NCBI GenBank assembly: GCA_965240325.2
Contig: OZ251229.1
Coordinates: 310,001-374,000 of the forward strand
Origin: Rebecca billardiae RCC1528
Lineage: Eukaryota > Haptophyta
DNA: 64,000 bases
Direction: 5' to 3'
In this document: piece by piece, positions 57,760 to 64,000 of the stretch
Numbering within the stretch: the stretch's first letter is position 1
Layout: each line of letters starts with the position of its first letter
Made by a program: the position numbers and the translations under genes
Notes under the pieces: model-generated
What the model was told of the DNA's origin: nothing
Databases searched by the model: none
What the model saw: the letters and a program-made list of their open reading frames with translations, nothing else

Positions 57760-58484
57760 CGCGCGAGCTCGACGGCGGCGCGCGCGGGCACGGTGGGCTG
57801 GCGCGGCCCCGGCGCGCGCCCATCCGGCCGCACGCCGCCGCGCCAGCCGCTCCTGCACGCGGGCTGACCGAGGCGCCAGCCTCACCCAACCGCCGCTGCT
57901 TGCCGTGGAGCTGGTCGGGAGATGATGGGGTGGGTCGGCTGCTCCCAGAAGCTCCCCACGCGCGCCGCGCGCGCTGCATGCGGGTGCGGCGGGTCGGCGC
58001 GGCCCCGCCGCGCGCCCATCCGGCCGCGCGCCGCCGCGCCAGCCGCTCCTGCACGCGGGCTGACTCAGGCGTCAGCCTCACCCAACCGTGAGCCGCCAGC
58101 TGCTTGCCGTGGAGCTGGTCGGGAGATGATGGGGTGGGTCGGCTGCTCCCAGAAGCTCCCCACGCGCGCCGCGCGCGCTGCATGCGGGTGCGGCGGGTCG
58201 GCGCGGCCCCGCCGCGCGCTCATCCGGCCGCGCGCCGCCGCGCCAGCCGCTCCTGCACGCGGGCTGACTCAGGCGTCAGCCTCACCCAACCGTGAGCCGC
58301 CAGCTGCTTGCCGTGGAGCTGGTCGGGAGAGGATGGGGTGGGTCGGCTGCTCCCAGAAGCTCTCCACGCGCGCCGCGCGCGCTGCATACGGGTGCGGCGG
58401 GTCGGCGCGGCCCCGCCGCGCGCCCATCCGGCCGCGCGCCGCCGCGCCAGCCGCTCCTGCACGCGGGCATGGCTGCCGAAGATC
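57760..58484. repeat. 204-bp tandem repeat array
   Basis: The unit runs from GATGATGGGGTGGGTCGGCT at 57921 to the same point at 58125 and 58329, a period of exactly 204 bases. There are two full units, a diverged partial unit before them and a partial one after, ending in TCCTGCACGCGGGC. Full units are nearly identical, and the first copy is clearly more diverged. Each unit contains CG-rich sequence with CCGCCGCGC motifs. The frames in it are repetitive Arg/Ala-rich and I do not consider them coding. Confidence 0.9.
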
Positions 58485-58904
58485 CGCACGGAATCGGCCG
58501 GGCATCAGACAGCAGTACCCGAATAACGGTTCGAATCGCTCAGTAACGTCGAAAGCAATGCCTGCCGGCCGCGGCGCGCCGGCGCGCAGGTCAGCACGGC
58601 GGGCACGCGCTGGTACGGACCACTGTGGTGCTCCTGCGAGCAGCTGCTGACGCGTTGGCGCGATGAGACCAGCGTCCTCGCAAACACGTGACCAGGTGGC
58701 CCAGTGCCACTGCCCTGCCTCCACACGCTAGTCGAGGGAGTGACGCGTGCCGAATGTGTCTCGCCGGATGACCACCAAGGCTGCTGTCAATAAATATGAG
58801 GTGGGTCTCGTCGACAACCCGAACTGCTGGGTGTCTATTTGAAATATACTCCGCAGATTCTGCCAGTGGCAGCTACGGAGCTACGCTCGTCGCCGAGATA
58901 CCTT
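58485..58904. other. Unique sequence between the tandem array and element copy 2
   Basis: GC-moderate with no recognised gene or repeat. Confidence 0.5.
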
Positions 58905-59686
58905 CAGGGTCTCCAACATTAAACTGGACACTTTGGGCAGCAGCTCAGCGTACGGCCTGTGGCTGCCTCGCGCGGGGTCAGGAGCGGCCAGCTCGGCTCG
59001 TGTGCACCCCACTAGGTCTGTCTGCGACCGCGCATAGCCGGGCAGCCCGCGTGGAGCACCCCTCTGGGTCATGCGGACAGTCGGCACAAGGCTGGTCGTG
59101 AGGGCCGTGAAGCAGCCGTGTGGCTTCTGCGCATGTCTGTAGCCAGCAAGCCCGCTCAAGGCCGCGCAGATATTATTACGTGGCATGGTCGATGACTATG
59201 CGGCATGCGCTCGACAGCCCTGGGCAAGCCCGGACGTAGCGCTACACCAGGAGTATATACGGCTCGATCGGACCAGCCTACCAGTTGCGCACCTCGCTTG
59301 CACAGCTGCTGCACAGCCCATCGATCGGCTCTGGCCGTGCAGGCAAGGGCTACAGTCGGCGCCACTACCCGCAGCGAACGCTGGAGACCCACCAGTGCGC
59401 GCACCAACCCGCCCGCCGCCAAATGCAACCGTGCGCCAGATACGAATTTTAGCAGGCATGCCACCCGCGGGGGCTCCGTGGACCTGTTCAGAGCCAACCG
59501 CTAGTCGGTTGAGCTGTACATCCAAGCCAGCCCTGGCCACACGCTGAGCGCGCCGCTCGCTGCACCCACACCCTGTCGTCATCCGAGGAGTAAGGTCCAT
59601 GGCGCTCATGCGAGCCTCTGGCCCATCTCATCGTTAGCAGCCGTAGTCAGCAAAAATCAGTGTCCGAACAATTGTTGGGGACCCTG
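58905..59686. mobile_element. Terminal-inverted-repeat element, copy 2 (direct orientation)
   Basis: 782 bases, same orientation as copy 1 and about 99.7 percent identical by eye (one 2-base deletion found). It starts exactly 2000 bases after copy 1. Same inverted ends and no visible target-site duplication. Very high identity indicates recent movement, recent segmental duplication, or gene conversion between copies. Confidence 0.75.
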
Positions 59687-60105
59687 TAGTAGCAGTACAG
59701 TTACGACAGTTTACTAAGAATAAGAGACGCACAGTCGCACACAGCTCAGGCAGGCGAGATTACAGTGAGCAGCGTGGAATCAACGCCGGACCAAGGGCCG
59801 AACATGTTGGAATGCATCATACGGACACGGTGATGCGGCCAGACGTCAGTCATGCGGTATTACGTAGCGCGACGCCGACGAGCACAACGAGCGCGCCCGG
59901 CGCCGGCCTCGCCCGGCAGCACTCGGCGTCATCGCGGACCGTCCGACTCCGAGCCGCATCACGACATCACGTCGTCCGGTGACCGGTCGCAGCGCTGCTT
60001 GCTTCGTGCACCTCCGACCTCGAGCCCATCACGCGGGCATCACGGGCCGGCACCAATTCACCAATGTGGCAATGACCAAATGAGCCAATGTAGCCGCCTT
60101 CGGCG
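59687..60105. other. Short spacer with a dispersed repeat fragment
   Basis: 59716-59761 resembles 38404-38441 (AAGAATAAGA, then CGCACACAGCT, then AGGCAGGCGAGATT). Apart from that I see nothing here. Confidence 0.6.
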
Positions 60106-61614
60106 TCACACTCGGCCGATCTGCCCTGGGCCGACCTGCCCCGCCTGCAGGTCGCCGAAGCGGAACCACGCCTTGTCGTGCTGGTCCCGCTCGTGGTGGA
60201 GGTGCGCGCGCAGCCGCTGGTCGTGCTTGGACCACTGGCGCATCTTGACGGCGTCCTGCCCGCCGACGCCGACCCATTGGCTGTACAGCGCCATGCGCGA
60301 GTTGAGCTGCTGCATCTCGTCGCTCGCGCCGCGCACGCGCGTCTCCGCCTTCTCACGCGCGCCCTGCTCCGCCGCAAGGCGTTGGCTCACCCTGCGCGTG
60401 GCGCGCGCGCGCGCACGGGCGGGAGCCGGGTGGAGTGGGCGCGAGGCGCGGGTCGGCGCGGGGCCGCCCGCCGCCCGCGGGGCGGTGGTAGCGCCGCGCG
60501 CGCGCGCGCGCGCACCACTCGAGCTTCTGCTGGAGCTGCTGCACCTCGAAGTGCGCGGCGGCGAGCTGCTGCTGCGTGCCCAGGTGCCGCTCCTTCTCCT
60601 GCGCGTAGTGCAGCGCGGTCTCCTCGTGCGCCGTGGTCGCGATCCGCGCGTCGTCGCGCGCGCGCTTGAGCTGCTCCTGCAGGGACTCGGAGAGCGCGGA
60701 CTGCGAGCGGAAGGTGGACTTCATCGACTCGTGCTGCGCCGTGAGCTCGTCCAGCCTGCTCTTCACGCTCGCGTGCGCCTGCGCCCGCGGCAGTGCGAGC
60801 GCGCGGCGCGACGCGGGGCGGTGAGGGCGGCCGGCGGCACGGCTGGCCGGCGCGCGCCGCGCGCCGCGCGCCGCGCGAGAGCGCGCACCTCCCGCGTCGC
60901 TTGCAGGAGCGAGTGCGCCTGGCGGAGCTGGTGCGCGTTGGCGTCGAGCTCGTCGCGCATCCCCGTCTCCCTCGCGTGCAGGCCGAGCAGCTCCATCTCC
61001 GCGCCGCGCAGCTCGCCCTGCATCGCCTTGTGCTGCACGCTGCCCGAGTCAGTCTCGCGGCTGAAGCGGCGCACGTCGGTGCGCAGCGCGTCGATGAGCT
61101 CGCGCGCCTGCTTGAGCTCGACCACCAGCCGCGCCTCGTTCTCGACGAGCTCCATCACCCGCGCCTGCGGCGTGTCCCCCTTCTTCACCGCCGCGTGGAA
61201 GGCCTTGCGCTCCTCGAGCAGCTTCTCGTTCTCCTTGTGCAGCACCGCGCGGTGGACGGTGAGCTCGTGCACCTGCTTCTTGTACCAATCGAGGTCGGTC
61301 ATCTCGACGTCACGCCCGCGGGTGAACTTCTCGAGCTGCCCGCGCAGGTAGGCGTTCTGCGTCTGCAGGTCGCGGAAGCACGGCGTGCGGTAGTTGTACT
61401 TGATTGGCTCGAGCGCGACGCGGCCGACCATCGCCGGGTCGTCGTCGTGCGCGTGCGCCGAGTCGCCCGTGGCGGGCGGGCGGCTGGTGAAGAGGTCGGG
61501 CTTCCGTCGCGTGCCCCGCGCGAGCTCCTGCCTGATCATGCCAGGCGGCGGCGGGTCATCGGCGAAGTCCGCGTGCGACTTCCTCGCGCCCGGCGGCGCC
61601 CGGGGCCGCGGCAT
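60106..61614 (-). CDS. Coiled-coil protein of unknown family, possibly ciliary
   Basis: Three exons on the minus strand, 60889-61614, 60516-60778 and 60106-60391, joined by GTGCGC...GCGCAG introns of 110 and 124 bases; ATG at 61614, 424 residues. Residues 1-65 are Pro/Arg/Asp-rich and disordered. A conserved-looking segment follows (IKYNYRTPCFRDLQTQNAYL, about 71-90). Coiled coil then runs to the end: TDLDWYKKQVHELTVHRAVL, NEKLLEERKAFHAAVKKG, VKSRLDELTAQHESMKST, KLEWVSQRLAAEQG. The last 40 residues (QRLRAHLHHERDQHDKAW) are His-rich. The coiled-coil heptads continue unbroken across both splice junctions, which supports the exon model. No close family is recognised. The style is that of algal basal-body/axonemal CCDC proteins, an inference only. 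Confidence 0.7.
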
Positions 61615-63940
61615 CGTCCGTGACTACTGTACTCGGAAGAAACTCGATGGATTCAAACTGAAAACGGCGGGCAAAACGCGGGAAAGTTTTCGGACGATTC
61701 TTTTTCCGCGGGGGGGGCACGTCCGTTTCGACGGACGGCCGCCCCCGCGGCTTTGCGTAGCATCAACAAGGGGGTTCAATCAAGGAGTCTTTAAAAACCC
61801 ACATGTAAGACCCCTTGGTTCAATCAAGGGGGGAGAAAGCACAGCGGGGGATCCGGGACCATCAGGTGCGCCGTCCCGCCCTCTGGGAAATTGAGAGTCC
61901 GGTGTTTTCCATGTGAATCCATCGGCCCGGGAGCAAAACATTTCAAAACGAGCAAAACGTGTTCGCTTTCTATGGGCAAACACCGGACTCTCAATTCCCG
62001 AGAGAGCGGGACGGCGCACCTGATGGTCCCGCTGTGCTTTCTCCCCCCTTGATTGCCCTTGGCATCAAGGAGAGTCCGGCAAATGGAATCCGGGGACGCT
62101 CCTCACTCGCGGGGGGGGCCTGTTGACGGCCGCGCCGAGCACCCGAGCGTCTCGACCCGCGCCTCGTCTGTACACGCGCATTTGGCGGGGCGCGCGCGGA
62201 GCGCGCCGCGAGTGGGCGCGTCGGCCCGTACGCTTGGAGCCCTCTTTCGGAAAATTCCGAGCGCGCCGCGGCGCGCCCGTCGCGCCGCGCTGCGGCGTGC
62301 ACCGTGCACGCGTTCGCTTCGGCTCGGGTGCCGAGCGCCGCCGACGAGCGGGAAGAGCGCCAGGGGCGGGTGCGCTGGCGCGGGCGGGGTGTGGAGGCAC
62401 GATGTGGGAGTCTACCTCTCGTACCGGGCGCGCGCGCCCGCTCGGCGCCGTCGCTTCGCGCGGCCGTAGGCGTCTAAGCGTCGATGGTTGGCCTCGAGAA
62501 CCGCTAGAAGGGGGGCCGCCTGCCGCAAGCGACGCGGGTAACGATTGACGAGACCGAGCACGCATCTGACGAGACCGAATACGCACCAGGCGGCACCGCG
62601 CAACGGCCCGGCGCATGGAGGCTCCGGTGACCAGGCTTGGCCAGCGCCGCCCGCCGCGCGCTGCACATTAGGCGGGGCGCGCGCGCGGAGTCCGCCGCGC
62701 GTGGGGGCCTCAGGCCCTCGGGAGAAGCAAGCGCGGCATCGCCGCGCCGCGCCCGCGCCACGGCATACGTCCAACGACCCAGGTGCGACCGCGCAGGCGC
62801 TGCGCGCTATGGCACTGGGGCGGATGGTCATGGTGCGCGCCGCGCGCGCGGGGGCTGAATGTGGAGGCGGGCGGTGGTTGCCCGGCTCGCTCGCCGCGCG
62901 CGCGCGTCGCCCTGCGTTACGCTCTGAACTCTTTGTGCGCGCGCATTGCGGATGCTGCACGAGTAAGCCATGGTGCTTAGTGGTCTTGGTCCACTGTCTC
63001 GCCGCGCCAGCACGTTGCGGCTGCAGCAGCCGCAGCTCACTGGACCATTGATGCCAGGTGTCAAATCTGAATCGGCAGGGAAGCGGAAGGAGCGCGCCAC
63101 CTTAACTTGCGGCTCGTGCTGGAGGCGACCTGGTCGGACGCACTACCACCCGTCCCAGAAAGCCCGTGAGCCCGTCTTCGGCTCAGCGGGCTCATGACCG
63201 TCCATGGACGGTCATGAGCTCAGTGACTATGAAATGGGCTGGTAACGAATAGCTGCGGGTATTTTTCAATACCAGGGAGCCTTGATGTCGGGGGCTGGGA
63301 CGGGTGGTGTACAGACGCCCGTGCGGCCGTGAGGGGCGCTGGTACTGGTAGGTCAGCGCGGTGGCAGGTGCCGTGACCACTGAGTCACAGGTCTGGCCAG
63401 GCCTCAGCGCCGCACGATGACCCCGGCTGGTCGTCACGCATGGGCACATCGTCAGTCTCCTCATCAGATGCCCGGTTGCTAAGTTGGTCACCGGCCTTTT
63501 GTCATTCAGACAGAGTAGTAGCCGCAGTCACGTTGAACGTGGGTTGATGATCAGAGGGCGGAATTCGTTTGCGTAGCACGGCCGGGGCCGCGGATCTTTT
63601 TCCTCGAGTTTTTTTTCTGATCATGAGACGAAAATGGAAATCGCCCGGGCCAGTGCAGCATGCAAAAGTGTGCCGACTGCAGCGGCAAGGGCGTCGGCGC
63701 CAGCGCAGTCGGCGCCATCGCTCATGGCAAAGCACCAAGCACGTCGTGCAGAGTAGCCGAGGTCTTCGAGGGCTTGGCACAGCTCTGCCCGCCCCCGCGC
63801 CCTGGGAGCGGGGTGCCGTCGCGAGGTGCGTGGCGCGCCCGCTGCCGGCGAAGCACGGGCGCCCGCGCGCACCCTCCGAGCGGCAGCTGCATTCAGGCTG
63901 CCGCGGCCCCGCGCGCCCGCGCAGGCCCGAGCGCGCAACG
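61615..63940. other. 2.3-kb right-end region, repeats but no clear gene
   Basis: Holds the inverted repeat 61821-62055, short direct repeats GGTTCAATCAAGG (near 61772 and 61818), and two GGCGGGGCGCGCGCG-containing blocks near 62180 and 62670 that resemble each other. The open frames are Arg/Ala-rich antisense-type frames. A minus frame ending near 63621 (RAELCQALEDLGYSARRAW) was noted but not called. Confidence 0.5.
61821..62055. repeat. Imperfect inverted repeat with arms of about 80 bp and a 70-base loop
   Basis: Left arm 61821-61907 and right arm 61978-62055 pair from CAATCAAGG/CTTGATTG at the outside to GGTGTTT/AAACACC at the loop. They pair through GGGGGGAGAAAGCACAGCGG and ACCATCAGGTGCGCCGTCCC. 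The left arm has an extra GGATCCGG-like insertion of about 8 bases. It could be a fold-back mobile element or a hairpin-forming sequence. Confidence 0.8.
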
Positions 63941-64000
63941 ATGGACTCGCACGGCGCGGCAGGTGCAAGCAGCCCAGGTGCGATGGAGCGACGGCTCGCG
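63941..64000 (+). CDS. Possible 5' end of a gene running off the right edge
   Basis: ATG at 63941 (reading MDSHGAAGASSPGAMERRLA) is open to the window end. Only 20 residues are visible, so this is a weak call based on a start in GC-rich sequence after a long non-coding stretch. Confidence 0.2.
   Translation, partial: MDSHGAAGASSPGAMERRLA

Noticed and set aside
57752-58489. Repetitive minus-strand frames in the 204-bp array as a repeat protein gene
   Set aside because: Open on several frames at once because of composition. No start context or conserved domain, and the array is non-coding by appearance.
63621-63968. Minus-strand frame with UBA-like wording (ELCQALEDLGYSARRAW)
   Set aside because: Too short a match, Arg/Ala-rich elsewhere, no clear start. 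Insufficient to call.

Overview
The window looks like nuclear DNA of a flagellated, very GC-rich unicellular eukaryote. An alga is most likely, perhaps a haptophyte or a similar high-GC chromist, but this is inference because no ribosomal or organelle marker is present. The evidence for a eukaryote is spliceosomal introns (16 supported by protein continuity, mostly starting GTGCG and ending GCGCAG), no operon structure, families restricted to eukaryotes (CCDC81, LRRCC1, EML, the PDI-ERV fusion) and AT/CT microsatellites between genes. Many long open frames lie antisense to real genes; they follow from the base composition and were left out.

Layout, left to right. At 1-784 is the start of a CCDC81-like HU-domain gene running off the left edge. 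At 964-2017 is a near-perfect inverted repeat with 425-bp arms, each carrying the same 52-residue membrane mini-ORF. Then come a small multi-span membrane protein, a J-domain/SAP/zinc-ribbon protein head-to-head with a PDI-ERV46-type protein, a DHRS12-like reductase head-to-head with an alpha/beta hydrolase, and a glutathionyl-hydroquinone reductase. Next are a MOV10/SDE3-like helicase head-to-head with an unknown anchored protein, an MFS transporter, and an intron-containing ParA-type ATPase. A CCDC112/148-like gene and an LRRCC1-like gene form another head-to-head pair at 23.7-30.1 kb. After a MAPEG-like protein comes about 3.4 kb with no recognisable gene. It is followed by a methyltransferase, a GT32-type glycosyltransferase and a membrane-anchored beta-propeller protein, separated by microsatellite-rich spacers. 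A large DUF4062-NACHT-TPR gene (NPHP3-like) is head-to-head with a three-unit EML5/6-like gene that fills 47.9-55.7 kb. The right end has a TSUP/TauE transporter, two near-identical terminal-inverted-repeat elements flanking a 204-bp tandem array, a three-exon coiled-coil gene, and 2.3 kb of repeat-like sequence.

The genes do not form one pathway, but five or six of them belong to cilium, centriole or microtubule families (CCDC81-like, CCDC112/148-like, LRRCC1-like, NPHP3-like, EML5/6-like, possibly the last coiled-coil gene). Two of the tightest head-to-head pairs are made of such genes. The points most worth a second look are the inverted repeat with its duplicated mini-gene, the uniform GTGCG intron class, the nuclear ParA gene, the methionine replacing the P-loop lysine in the NACHT gene, and the N-myristoylation signal on the EML protein.
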